Positions 32,339 to 40,604 of a DNA stretch of 64,000 nucleotides are shown piece after piece (position 1 is the first letter of the stretch; each line of letters opens with the position of its first letter). A program made the position numbers and the translations under genes. The notes below the pieces were generated by a model. That model worked only from the letters and a program-made list of their open reading frames with translations. It was not told where the DNA came from and made no database searches. The DNA is from Litchfieldella anticariensis FP35 = DSM 16096 (GTDB taxonomy: Bacteria; Pseudomonadota; Gammaproteobacteria; Pseudomonadales; Halomonadaceae): assembly GCF_000409775.1 (NCBI RefSeq), contig NZ_KE332392.1:493974-557973 (forward strand), written 5' to 3'.

Positions 32339-34978
32339 ATGTCAGCACCGCAGCCGATTCATCTGCACGATTATCAGCTTCCCGCTTACCGGGTCACACA
32401 CACCGAACTCAAGTTCGATCTGTCACCTTCGGCAACCCGTGTCGTGGCACGCCTCCATCTCGAGCGTCATTCAGAGCGCCAAGAGGACAACTTGCCGCTG
32501 GTGTTGAACGGCGAGCATCTGAAGCTCCTGCGTGTTGCAATCGATGGCCAAGAGCTGGGAGCCGGAGAATACTCGGTCGATGCCGAGACGCTGACCATAT
32601 TTGAAGTGCCGCAGAGGTTTCTGCTGGATACCGAGGTGGAGATTGCCCCTGAGTCCAATACGGCGCTTGAAGGCCTCTACCTGTCTAACGGTATGTTCTG
32701 TACCCAGTGCGAGGCCGAGGGGTTTCGACGTATCACCTACTATCCGGACCGTCCGGATGTCATGGCGACATTTTCCACTACCGTGATCGGTGACGCAGCG
32801 AGCCTGCCGGTGCTGCTCTCCAACGGTAACCCGGTGGAGCGTGGTGAACTACCGAATGGCAGGCACTTCGTCACTTGGGAAGATCCTTTTCCCAAGCCCT
32901 GCTATCTGTTCGCCTTGGTGGCTGGCGATCTGGAAAAGGTCGAGGACCGATTCACCACCATGAGCGGGCGCGACGTCACTCTGCAGATCTGGGTCGAGAA
33001 GGAGAACCTCGATAAGACCGACCATGCCATGGCGTCGTTGAAGCGTGCGATGAAGTGGGATGAGGACACTTACGGTCGCGAGTATGATCTGGATCTGTTC
33101 ATGATCGTTGCCGTCAATGATTTCAATATGGGGGCGATGGAGAACAAGGGGCTGAACATTTTCAACTCGGCGGCGGTGCTGACCCATCCGTTGACGGCGA
33201 CCGATGCCGCCTTTCAGCGTGTCGAAGGTATCGTTGCCCATGAGTATTTCCATAACTGGTCGGGCAACCGGGTAACTTGTCGTGATTGGTTCCAGCTCTC
33301 CCTGAAAGAAGGCTTCACCGTCTTCCGTGACCAGAGCTTTTCCGCCGACACCAATTCGGCACCAGTCAAACGCATCGAAGACGTTTCCTTTTTCCGTACC
33401 GCCCAGTTCGCCGAAGATGCCGGCCCCACCGCCCATCCCGTACGTCCCGACCATTACATCGAGATCAGCAATTTCTATACCCTCACCATCTACGAGAAAG
33501 GGGCGGAAGTGGTACGCATGCTGCGTAACCTGCTGGGTTGGGAGGCTTTCCGCAAAGGTACGGATCTCTACTTTTCACGTTTCGACGGCCAGGCGGTGAC
33601 CATCGAGGATTTCGTAGGCTGCATGCATGAGGTTTCCGGGCAGGATTTGTCCCAGTTCATGAGCTGGTATTCTCAGGCGGGCACTCCGGAAATCGATGCT
33701 AACGGCCATTATGACTACGCCAAGAGCGAATATCATTTGACGCTACGTCAGCGTACGCCAGCCACGCCCGACCAGCACGAGAAGCTGCCATTGCATATTC
33801 CTATCCGCCTGGGGTTGGTGGGGACAAAATCCGGCGATGACCTGGAGATGACGTTGGATGGCGAGACACTGGGCAAAGATGCGGTCATCCACCTGCGGGA
33901 AGAAGAGCAGAACTTCGTGTTCACCGGCATCGCCGAGGCGCCGGTACCGTCGTTGCTGCGAGGCTTCTCGGCCCCAGTCAAGCTGCGTTTCCCGTACGGA
34001 CGTGAGGACCTGGCCTTCCTGTTGCAGCATGACTCGGATGGTTTCAATCGCTGGGATGCGGGGCAGCGTTTGGCCATGTTGGCGTTGGACGATCTGATAG
34101 CGGCGCATCGCAATGGTGTGGAGAAGGTCATGGACGTGCGCGTGGTCGACGCCTTCCGTACCTTGCTGACAGCCAAGGTCGACGATAAAGCCGTCTTGGC
34201 GGAAATGCTGACCCTGCCTTCGGAAGCCTATATTGCCGAGCAGCAGCCAGTGGTCGACGTCGATGCCATCCATGCTGCGCGTACTTTCGTCAAACAGTCG
34301 CTGGCGGTTGCCCTACGCGATGAGTTCATGGCCGTATATGGTGACCATCAGTCGGACGTCTCTTATGCTCCGGAACCGGGACAGATTGCCGACCGCGCTC
34401 TGAAGAATGTCGCGCTGTCGTACCTGATGAGCATCGAGGACGAAGAGGCAGTGGCCTTGACGCAACAGCAATTCGAGGCCGATCACAACATGACAGATGT
34501 GCGGGCTGCCTTGACGTTGCTCACGCACAGTTCTCGTAGTGATCTCGCCGACCCGGCTCTCAAAGCCTTCGGTGAGAAATGGGCTCATGATTCATTGGTC
34601 ATGGATCAATGGTTCAGTATCCAGGTGACCCGTCCACAACCGGATGTGCTGGAACGGCTCAAGTTCCTGATGCAGCATCCCGCTTTCTCACTGAAGAATC
34701 CCAACAAGGTGCGTGCCCTGATCGGAACCTTCGCCAGTCAGAATCGGGTCAACTTCCATCGGATCGATGGTGAGGGCTACCAATTGCTGGCCGACGTGGT
34801 CATCGAGCTCAACAAGCTCAACCCCGAGATTGCTGCACGTATCATCACGCCGCTGACTCGTTGGCAGCGTTTCGACGAGACCCGCCAGGCACTGATGAAG
34901 GCCGAGCTCGAGCGCATTCGCGCTGAGGAACTTTCCCCCAACGTCTACGAAGTGGTGGAAAAAGCGTTGGCGGCGTGA
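32339..34978 (+). CDS. pepN: Aminopeptidase N
   Basis: This 879-residue M1 metallopeptidase trims N-terminal residues from peptides in the cytosol. The exopeptidase motif GAMEN (NMGAMENKGLNIFN) and the zinc motif HEYFHNWSGNRVTCRDWFQLSLKEG are intact, with two His and the distal Glu. Length and domain order agree with E. coli PepN (870). AGGAGCG precedes the ATG. A 10-bp hairpin follows the stop. Confidence 0.97.
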   Translation: MSAPQPIHLHDYQLPAYRVTHTELKFDLSPSATRVVARLHLERHSERQEDNLPLVLNGEHLKLLRVAIDGQELGAGEYSVDAETLTIFEVPQRFLLDTEVEIAPESNTALEGLYLSNGMFCTQCEAEGFRRITYYPDRPDVMATFSTTVIGDAASLPVLLSNGNPVERGELPNGRHFVTWEDPFPKPCYLFALVAGDLEKVEDRFTTMSGRDVTLQIWVEKENLDKTDHAMASLKRAMKWDEDTYGREYDLDLFMIVAVNDFNMGAMENKGLNIFNSAAVLTHPLTATDAAFQRVEGIVAHEYFHNWSGNRVTCRDWFQLSLKEGFTVFRDQSFSADTNSAPVKRIEDVSFFRTAQFAEDAGPTAHPVRPDHYIEISNFYTLTIYEKGAEVVRMLRNLLGWEAFRKGTDLYFSRFDGQAVTIEDFVGCMHEVSGQDLSQFMSWYSQAGTPEIDANGHYDYAKSEYHLTLRQRTPATPDQHEKLPLHIPIRLGLVGTKSGDDLEMTLDGETLGKDAVIHLREEEQNFVFTGIAEAPVPSLLRGFSAPVKLRFPYGREDLAFLLQHDSDGFNRWDAGQRLAMLALDDLIAAHRNGVEKVMDVRVVDAFRTLLTAKVDDKAVLAEMLTLPSEAYIAEQQPVVDVDAIHAARTFVKQSLAVALRDEFMAVYGDHQSDVSYAPEPGQIADRALKNVALSYLMSIEDEEAVALTQQQFEADHNMTDVRAALTLLTHSSRSDLADPALKAFGEKWAHDSLVMDQWFSIQVTRPQPDVLERLKFLMQHPAFSLKNPNKVRALIGTFASQNRVNFHRIDGEGYQLLADVVIELNKLNPEIAARIITPLTRWQRFDETRQALMKAELERIRAEELSPNVYEVVEKALAA

Positions 34979-35003
34979 GGTATCGAACGTCGCCATTCAC
35001 GCT

Positions 35004-35028
35004 CCAGGCCGCCTGCGAGGCGGCCTGG
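35004..35028. terminator. Hairpin after pepN (no T-run)
   Basis: CCAGGCCGCC - TGCGA - GGCGGCCTGG, a perfect 10-bp stem 25 bp after the pepN stop. The absence of a T-tract means it may be a weak terminator or RNA stabiliser. Confidence 0.55.
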
Positions 35029-35367
35029 TGATGGGGAATGTGCAACGAGACTGGTATGAGTCACTTCTTGTATGGTTGGGCTTGACGCGGGAAGACAATG
35101 ATGCTTTTAATGGATTGGTATTGGTTCAATTAGCCAATACCAATCTGCAATCGCAACCAAAGGCTCGAGATGATGACTTCGACTTGCTGCGTACCAAGCA
35201 ATTGGCTGTACACCATGAAACATGGTGTGCGAGCCCATGCTTGCCCGCGAGCCGCCTCTCGACTCTGATCTCATCGGCCGCGGATCTTACCGCGGCCCCG
35301 ATATCCTCACCGATTTCCCCGTCCCCGATAAGGTCCCTGGCTTCCAACCTGGAAGGGAGACCTCGTT
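35029..35367 (+). other. Structured leader region upstream of the DUF1127 gene
   Basis: No supported gene is seen. Three inverted repeats stand in series: ATTGGTATTGG-(9)-CCAATACCAAT (35114-35144, perfect 11-bp arms), ACACCATG-AAA-CATGGTGT (35210-35228) and GGCCGCGG-ATCTTA-CCGCGGCC (35276-35297). The last is 70 bp before the DUF1127 ATG. They may be operators or RNA hairpins of a long 5' leader. Confidence 0.5.
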
Positions 35368-35634
35368 ATGACCTTGTTCCGTCGTTTTGCACGCGTTCTT
35401 GAACGCCCGATTCGGAAGTACCGCGAACGTCGCAGCTACCAAGCCGTGTCGCATCTCGATGACCACTTGCTGCGCGATATCGGCTTGCGCCGTGAACGGG
35501 AAGTGATTGTGCCAATTTATCCCGATGGTGAGCCGCAGGAGCGCGTGCCGGCTTCGACACGGAACAGAGTGGTGAAGCAGAAGGAGAGTGGCGTGACGCG
35601 ATGCTGTCCACACTGTGGAGCGTCACTGGCTTAG
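35368..35634 (+). CDS. DUF1127 protein with C-terminal zinc-ribbon half
   Basis: This 88-residue basic protein has the DUF1127 core (RERRSYQAVSHLDDHLLRDIGLRRE, residues ~19-44; consensus L.dhlLrDIGl.R). The C-terminus ends in RCCPHCGASL, a CxxC zinc knuckle. DUF1127 proteins are small RNA-associated or regulatory proteins in proteobacteria; short versions affect sRNA turnover in alphaproteobacteria. GGGAGACC precedes the ATG. A structured leader lies upstream. Confidence 0.85.
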   Translation: MTLFRRFARVLERPIRKYRERRSYQAVSHLDDHLLRDIGLRREREVIVPIYPDGEPQERVPASTRNRVVKQKESGVTRCCPHCGASLA

Positions 35635-35800
35635 CGGTGCCACGGCTGCAGGAAAGCGGTCGTGGCCAAATGAAGTGTCACAGCTCTGAACCTCGGGAAT
35701 GAGGTTTGGGGCTGTGAGTCGGCATTGCCGGCGGAAAATGGGATACTGCGCTGACAACCTCTTACTATATGTAAATAACGTTTCGTGAAGCTGGGAGGCG

Positions 35801-36502
35801 ATGACGTCAATGACGGATCACTTGGTGATCGTGGCTTATCTGGGGGCGGCCTGGCTGGCAGGCAGTCTGATCGGACTGGAACGCAGTTATCATGGCCGAC
35901 CCGCGGGGTTTCGTACCCATGCTTTGGTGTGCTTGGCCTCGGCGCTGCTGATGATGGTGTCCACTCACCAAGGGCAATGGTTTGGAGCCTCCATACCAAG
36001 CTCGGCGATCAATACCGACCCCACGCGAATGGCACAGGGGATCATGACCGGTATCGGCTTTTTAGGGGCTGGAGTGATCTTCAAGGAAGGGTTGACGGTA
36101 CGCGGCCTAACCACGGCAGCCTCGATTTGGGTGACGGCAGCGCTGGGGATTCTCTATGGCATCGGCTTCCTGTTTCCGGCGATTATCGTCACGTTGGTGA
36201 CTTTGCTGACCCTATCGCTGTTTCGTTGGGCTGAAGCACGTATGCCGAGCCAGCATTTCGCCGATCATGTACTGGCTTTTCCCATCGATTCGACACTCGA
36301 CGAGGTTCAGATGCGAGCCCTCATCAAGGAGCAAGGCTTTCGCATCAAGTCTCTGAGCTACCGTTTGGTACAACGCGGTACGGTCTTCGAGTACCACATG
36401 ACGCTGCAGACTCTGGATCGACAGAATCTAAGTCGGTTGGCCGAGCGGCTGCGTCGCGAAGATAACGTGCTGGAATTTCGGCTGTCGCCGCTGGCCGAGT
36501 AA
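35801..36502 (+). CDS. MgtC/SapB-family membrane protein
   Basis: This 233-residue protein has five N-terminal membrane helices with the MgtC signature SLIGLERSYHGRPAGFRTHALVCLASALLM and RMAQGIMTGIGFLGAGVIFKEG...GLTTAASIWVTAALG. A ~80-residue ACT-like cytosolic domain follows. MgtC proteins support survival at low magnesium and modulate the F-ATPase in pathogens. Two ATGs (35801 and 35810) are possible because GGGAGG lies two and eleven bases before them. Confidence 0.9.
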   Translation: MTSMTDHLVIVAYLGAAWLAGSLIGLERSYHGRPAGFRTHALVCLASALLMMVSTHQGQWFGASIPSSAINTDPTRMAQGIMTGIGFLGAGVIFKEGLTVRGLTTAASIWVTAALGILYGIGFLFPAIIVTLVTLLTLSLFRWAEARMPSQHFADHVLAFPIDSTLDEVQMRALIKEQGFRIKSLSYRLVQRGTVFEYHMTLQTLDRQNLSRLAERLRREDNVLEFRLSPLAE

Positions 36503-36573
36503 TGAGAGCTCACTTGTACATCGACAGGCAAAAGGCGAAGCTATACTGGCTACCTTGCTAAAGGATGGCCGAG

Positions 36574-37500
36574 ATGGCGAAGACGTCAGACTCAGCAAGA
36601 TTGATTCTCAATGGAATGTCAGCCCAGTTGCCCGCCGTCAGGGAAGCCATTTTTTCCCGGCGCCAGCTAGGAAGCAAGCTGGAGGTACAGGTGACCTGGG
36701 AGCAGGGCGATGCAGCAAGGTTCGCTCAGCAGGCAGGGCGCGACGGAGTTTCTCGTGTGATTGTCGGCGGCGGAGATGGCACCGTTAACGAGACCGTCAA
36801 TGGCCTGATGCAGCTTCCAAGGGAACAGCGGCCGCCATTGGCCATTCTGCCCCTGGGTAGTGCCAATGATTTTGCCACCTCCTTGAATTTACCCATGGAC
36901 CCTGAGTCGGCACTCGATGTTGCCTTCACGGCCTCACCACAACCTGTCGATGTTCCTTGCCTGGGTAATACGTATTACCTGAACATGCTTTCCGCCGGAT
37001 TCGGAGCCGAGGTTACGTCCTCCACCCCCAAGATGCTCAAGCGCTTATTGGGTGGTGGGGCCTATTCACTGATGGGGCTTGTCAAGGCTTGGCGCTATCA
37101 GCCTTACTATGGGCGACTGCGCTGGCCTGAAGGTGAGCGCCGGCTACCTCTTTTTGTGTTAGCCATCGGCAACGGTTCCCACGCCGGTGGCGGGCAATGC
37201 TTGACGCCTCAGGCCCATCTCGATGATGGGTTGCTGGATGTGCTGGTCGTGCGCCATTTTTCCTCACTCCACGAGTTGAAGCAGATGCGCGATGAGCTCA
37301 AGCGGCTCCCCGAGACCGGGGCGTTCGTTGATTATTTTCAGACCTCACGACTGAGTTTCGACGCGGAAACGCAAGTATCCTTCACGCTTGATGGTGAACT
37401 GCAGCAATTTGCCTCTTTCGAGGTGGCCTTGGAGAACGCCGGTTTGGAGCTGCTAGCACCTGCAGAAAGGTGCCAACTGTTCTCCCGCACCTTGCCCTGA
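36574..37500 (+). CDS. YegS/DAGK-type lipid kinase
   Basis: This 308-residue protein has the diacylglycerol kinase catalytic motif VIVGGGDGTVNETVNGLM (~70-87), LPLGSANDFA and the C-terminal segment LTPQAHLDDGLLDVLVV. It phosphorylates a lipid alcohol; E. coli YegS acts on phosphatidylglycerol. The ATG at 36574 follows AAAGGA at ordinary spacing, while the ATG at 36565 abuts it. Confidence 0.92.
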   Translation: MAKTSDSARLILNGMSAQLPAVREAIFSRRQLGSKLEVQVTWEQGDAARFAQQAGRDGVSRVIVGGGDGTVNETVNGLMQLPREQRPPLAILPLGSANDFATSLNLPMDPESALDVAFTASPQPVDVPCLGNTYYLNMLSAGFGAEVTSSTPKMLKRLLGGGAYSLMGLVKAWRYQPYYGRLRWPEGERRLPLFVLAIGNGSHAGGGQCLTPQAHLDDGLLDVLVVRHFSSLHELKQMRDELKRLPETGAFVDYFQTSRLSFDAETQVSFTLDGELQQFASFEVALENAGLELLAPAERCQLFSRTLP

Positions 37501-37685
37501 TCCTGCAACGAGACTGCCGATAAGACTAGCAAGGAGATGAATGATCATGCTGACCCCTTTCTCTGTGGTGAAAAGGCCGTCATGTTCTTTTTCGGTCCCA
37601 GTGACAATGCGCCGATGTTCAAGGCATTTCGCGACATCATGGGACAGCTATTCACTACTTGGGGTTGGCCGGAAGGAGTCACACT

Positions 37686-38123
37686 ATGGATGAATTCATG
37701 CAGGCCGCTATTGTCGAAGCAAAGAAAGGTGCGGCAGAAGGAGGTGTGCCGATCGGCTCGGTTCTGGTGCATCGGGGGCGTATCATTGGTCGTGGTCATA
37801 ACCAACGCCAGCAACGAGGCAGTGTGGTGCTGCATGCCGAGATGGACGCGTTGGAGGATGCAGGCCGTCAACCCGCGGTGGTATATCGTGAGTCGGTACT
37901 TTATACCACCTTGTCGCCATGCCCGATGTGTAGCGGGGCTATTGTGCTGTATGGCATACCGCGCGTGGTGATAGGAGAGAATCGAACCTTCATGGGAGAT
38001 GAAGCTCTCTTGCGCTCGAGAGGCGTCACTCTGGAGGTGCTTGATGATTCGGCTTGTCATGCCTTGATGGAGGCTTTCATTCGTGAGCATCCGGATCTTT
38101 GGTATGAAGATATCGGTGAATGA
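37686..38123 (+). CDS. Cytosine deaminase-like nucleoside deaminase (fungal Fcy1 type)
   Basis: This 145-residue zinc enzyme has His50-Ala-Glu52 (LHAEMDALE) and Cys79-xx-Cys82 (LSPCPMC), the CDA-fold zinc and proton-shuttle residues. The stretches LYTTLSPCPMCSGAIVLYG, VVIGENRTFMG and the terminus LWYEDIGE closely follow yeast cytosine deaminase Fcy1, which also ends in WFEDIGE. It probably converts cytosine to uracil for pyrimidine salvage. GGAAGGAG precedes the ATG at 37686. It is unrelated in fold to E. coli CodA. Confidence 0.87.
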   Translation: MDEFMQAAIVEAKKGAAEGGVPIGSVLVHRGRIIGRGHNQRQQRGSVVLHAEMDALEDAGRQPAVVYRESVLYTTLSPCPMCSGAIVLYGIPRVVIGENRTFMGDEALLRSRGVTLEVLDDSACHALMEAFIREHPDLWYEDIGE

Positions 38124-38207
38124 TTGTTGGCTTGCGAGGTTGTTCGGGCTCTGATGGAATATGCTGCTTGTTTTAGGATGATTTCATGAATCACTGGAGA
38201 GGAAGTG

Positions 38208-38792
38208 ATGGCGAATAAACCCTGGATTACGCTCGTTGCGGCGCTGGCTTTGTCTGTGGGTCTGATGGGCTGTGGTGACAATGACGATGATGCCGCTTCC
38301 GAGCCGGGCAATGGTGTCGATGAAACCGTTGAGACCCCGCAAGCTCAGGATGCCCCGGAAGAAGAGACACGACCGGAAGGGGGAGAGAGCGGTGACGGTG
38401 AGCCTATGGCGGAAGAGCAGGGCGCACCGGCGGAGGACGTGGAGAGTGGCACTGAGCCGATGACCGAAGGGTCCGGTAGTACTGGTGCGGCCTCTTCGAC
38501 TCAGGATGACAAAACGACCCAGGATGATGCAACGACGCAAAATGACGAAACCACAGCGTCACAGGGCCAAGGACCTGAGCCTACCGAGGAGACCCTTGGC
38601 GAAACACCGGATACCATCGACGAACAGTCGGCCATGCCTGGCGAATCCTCAGATGCCGATATCGAGGCGTTCATGGAACAAACCGAGCGGCGTTTCGAGG
38701 AGGCAGAGCGTGAGATCGATGAGAAGTTCAAGGAAGCCGAGCGACAGGACCCTGCTGCTGACAACGTCGAGACCGAAGAGCCAGAAAATTGA
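38208..38792 (+). CDS. Acidic low-complexity lipoprotein
   Basis: This 194-residue protein has a lipoprotein signal peptide ending in the lipobox LMGC (WITLVAALALSVGLMGC). The mature part is very acidic and rich in Glu, Asp, Thr and Gly (for example DETVETPQAQDAPEEETRPE), with a predicted coiled coil at 148-180 (MEQTERRFEEAEREIDEKFKEAER). No known domain is seen. The acidity agrees with a halophile's periplasm. ATG 38208 follows AGAGGAAG; a GTG at 38205 is possible. Confidence 0.78.
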   Translation: MANKPWITLVAALALSVGLMGCGDNDDDAASEPGNGVDETVETPQAQDAPEEETRPEGGESGDGEPMAEEQGAPAEDVESGTEPMTEGSGSTGAASSTQDDKTTQDDATTQNDETTASQGQGPEPTEETLGETPDTIDEQSAMPGESSDADIEAFMEQTERRFEEAEREIDEKFKEAERQDPAADNVETEEPEN

Positions 38793-38828
38793 GAATGACG
38801 TTTTCTGACGTATAGGGACGTATAAGCG

Positions 38829-38856
38829 AAAAAGGTCCACCGAGGTGGACCTTTTC
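38829..38856. terminator. Bidirectional terminator between the lipoprotein gene and the cold-shock gene
   Basis: AAAAAGGTCCACC - GA - GGTGGACCTTTTC: an 8-bp stem flanked by an A-run and a T-run, so it works in both directions between convergent genes. Confidence 0.85.
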
Positions 38857-38917
38857 ATTACCACTTGCTTAATGCATGAAGCTCTTAGGCAATTGGCGAG
38901 TTCAAGACCGTCAACGC

Positions 38918-39124
38918 TTAGTTGGCGATCTTGATGTTAGCGGCCTGAAGGCCTTTCTTACCTTGAGTGACGTCGAAGGTAACCTTCTGACCGTCCTGCA
39001 GGGTCTTGAAGCCTTCAGCCTGAATTTCGGAGAAGTGGGCGAACAGGTCATCACCGCCGTCATCCGGAGAAATGAAGCCGTAACCCTTGGTGTCGTTAAA
39101 CCACTTGACAGTGCCAGTTGCCAT
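38918..39124 (-). CDS. Cold-shock protein (CspA family)
   Basis: This 68-residue single cold-shock domain has RNP1 KGYGFISP and RNP2 DLFAHF. It binds single-stranded RNA and DNA and melts mRNA structure. AAGGAAATCGAC precedes the ATG. The 346-bp gap upstream leaves room for the long 5' leader usual in this family. Confidence 0.96.
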   Translation of the reverse strand: MATGTVKWFNDTKGYGFISPDDGGDDLFAHFSEIQAEGFKTLQDGQKVTFDVTQGKKGLQAANIKIAN

Positions 39125-39470
39125 TGTCGATTTCCTTAACTAACTAAATGATGGTGCTGGGCAGGCAAAGGCTTATCCAATGCCCTAGTGCCCGTAGTGC
39201 GTGGGTAAGGCAAAGAAGAAGGGCGCACTGGGAGTCTCGAAGGAATCGATCAACAACTGACGACATTCTACTTGCAAACCAACGCAGCGGATGATGCATC
39301 AGGGGTAGGGTTGCGTCAAGATAGGCTCCGCCTCCCTTGAACTGATGCCCGCCAAATCACTTTAGATGGAAAAAACAGGCACGTCCAGAAAGTCGATTTG
39401 GTAATGTCTCATGTAACGCCTGGCGGGTGGTGGCAGGCAGGAAAGTTCTCGGAATCTATGGGAAGACGTC
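39125..39470. other. Divergent intergenic region upstream of the cold-shock gene
   Basis: No gene is found. On the - strand a TAGAAT (complement of 39265-39270) could be the -10 box of the cold-shock promoter, giving a leader of about 135 nt, but no convincing -35 is visible. The + strand gene (TM2) must also be transcribed from here. Confidence 0.4.
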
Positions 39471-39893
39471 ATGGCGACACTGAGCACGACACCTAGCGGT
39501 ACTCACAGCAAATTGATCGGCTACCTGTTGTGGCTCTTTGGCTTTCTGGGGGCGCACCGCTTCTACTATGGCAAGCCGGTAACGGGGACCATTTGGTTCT
39601 TTACTCTTGGTTTGCTGGGCATTGGCTGGGTAATCGACCTGTTTCTGATCCCTTCCATGGATCGTCAAGCGGATCTGCGCTTTCACGCCGGCCCGATCAA
39701 TTATTCGCTGGCCTGGGTTCTGCTGACCTTTCTGGGGGTATTCGGTATTCATCGTTTTTACATGGGTAAATGGCTGACTGGCATCCTTTATCTGCTGACG
39801 TTAGGGCTGTTGGGACTTGGCGTACTCTACGATTTCTGGACGCTCAACGATCAGATCTCTGTCAGGCATGCCAAGCGTGGCATCTTCAATTGA
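39471..39893 (+). CDS. Protein with two tandem TM2 domains
   Basis: This 140-residue membrane protein holds two TM2 modules: LIGYLLWLFGFLGAHRFYYGKPVTG (~15-60) and SLAWVLLTFLGVFGIHRFYMGKWLTG (~80-125). Each is a helix, a G.HRFY.GK turn, and a second helix ending in a D-containing cap (WVIDLF and VLYDFW). The function of bacterial TM2 proteins is unknown. The internal duplication is obvious in the sequence. Confidence 0.88.
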   Translation: MATLSTTPSGTHSKLIGYLLWLFGFLGAHRFYYGKPVTGTIWFFTLGLLGIGWVIDLFLIPSMDRQADLRFHAGPINYSLAWVLLTFLGVFGIHRFYMGKWLTGILYLLTLGLLGLGVLYDFWTLNDQISVRHAKRGIFN

Positions 39894-39914
39894 TCGATCG
39901 TTCCAGGAGGCATG

Positions 39915-40559
39915 ATGTTTCTGGATGCACAATTTTGGCCTTTCCTCGTTGCCATCACACTGCTGACCATGAGTCCCGGGGTGGACACGCTGCTGGTCAT
40001 TCGCAATACCACTCGTGGAGGGTTGCATGACGGTGTACTCACCAGCTTGGCGATCTGCAGTGGTTTGTTCGTGCATGCCACGGTATCGGCGCTGGGGATC
40101 TCGATCATCCTGCTGCAGTCGGCTTGGGCGTTCGGAGTGCTCAAGCTGGCCGGGGCGGGCTATTTGATCTGGTTGGGAGCGCAGAGTCTACTGAGCGCTC
40201 GTCGCAGCAAACCACTGCCGATAGTCGGTGTGTCGGGTTACCGAGCGCGGGTGTCGGTGGGCGTGCCATTGCGCGAGGGGTTTCTGTCCAATGTGCTGAA
40301 CCCCAAGACGGTGGTTTTCTACATGGCCTTCCTGCCACAATTCATTGCGCCGGGCGATCCAGCGTTAGCCAAGTCTCTTTGGCTGGCTGGAGTGCATTTC
40401 GTGATTGCCAATATCTGGCAGATCGCTATCGTCTTGATGGTGGGTAGCGCTGGGAAATGGCTGGCCAAACGTTGGGTGTCGCGTAGCCTGGATGGGGCCA
40501 CTGGCGCGGTGATGATCGGTTTCGGCTGCAAGCTGGCGTTGGAGCAACGGCCAGCTTGA
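39915..40559 (+). CDS. LysE/RhtB-family amino-acid exporter
   Basis: This 214-residue membrane protein has six helices and the family motif LLTMSPGVDTLLVIRNTTRGG near the N-terminus, with FLSNVLNPKTVVFYMAFLPQF in the middle. It exports amino acids such as homoserine, threonine or lysine; the substrate is not deducible. GGAGG lies four bases before ATG 39915 and one before ATG 39912. It converges on the lytic transglycosylase gene through a hairpin. Confidence 0.9.
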   Translation: MFLDAQFWPFLVAITLLTMSPGVDTLLVIRNTTRGGLHDGVLTSLAICSGLFVHATVSALGISIILLQSAWAFGVLKLAGAGYLIWLGAQSLLSARRSKPLPIVGVSGYRARVSVGVPLREGFLSNVLNPKTVVFYMAFLPQFIAPGDPALAKSLWLAGVHFVIANIWQIAIVLMVGSAGKWLAKRWVSRSLDGATGAVMIGFGCKLALEQRPA

Positions 40560-40571
40560 CGCCCTTTAACC

Positions 40572-40599
40572 TCAGGCCCTCCGTATGCCGAGGGCCTGA
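40572..40599. terminator. Hairpin between convergent exporter and transglycosylase genes
   Basis: TCAGGCCCTC - CGTATGCC - GAGGGCCTGA, a perfect 10-bp stem in the 45-bp convergent gap. T-tracts are lacking on both sides, but the position suggests termination. Confidence 0.55.
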
Positions 40600-40604
40600 A
40601 CCGT

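Noticed and set aside
35028..35402. 124-codon + strand open frame between pepN and the DUF1127 gene
   Set aside because: It overlaps the start of the well-supported DUF1127 gene in another frame and contains the series of inverted repeats; the residue pattern is not protein-like.
37537..37971. 144-codon + strand open frame after the YegS gene, and a 49-codon frame starting at 37541
   Set aside because: AAGGAG lies just before both, so a leader peptide cannot be excluded, but the long frame overlaps most of the cytosine deaminase gene in the wrong frame and neither shows a known motif.
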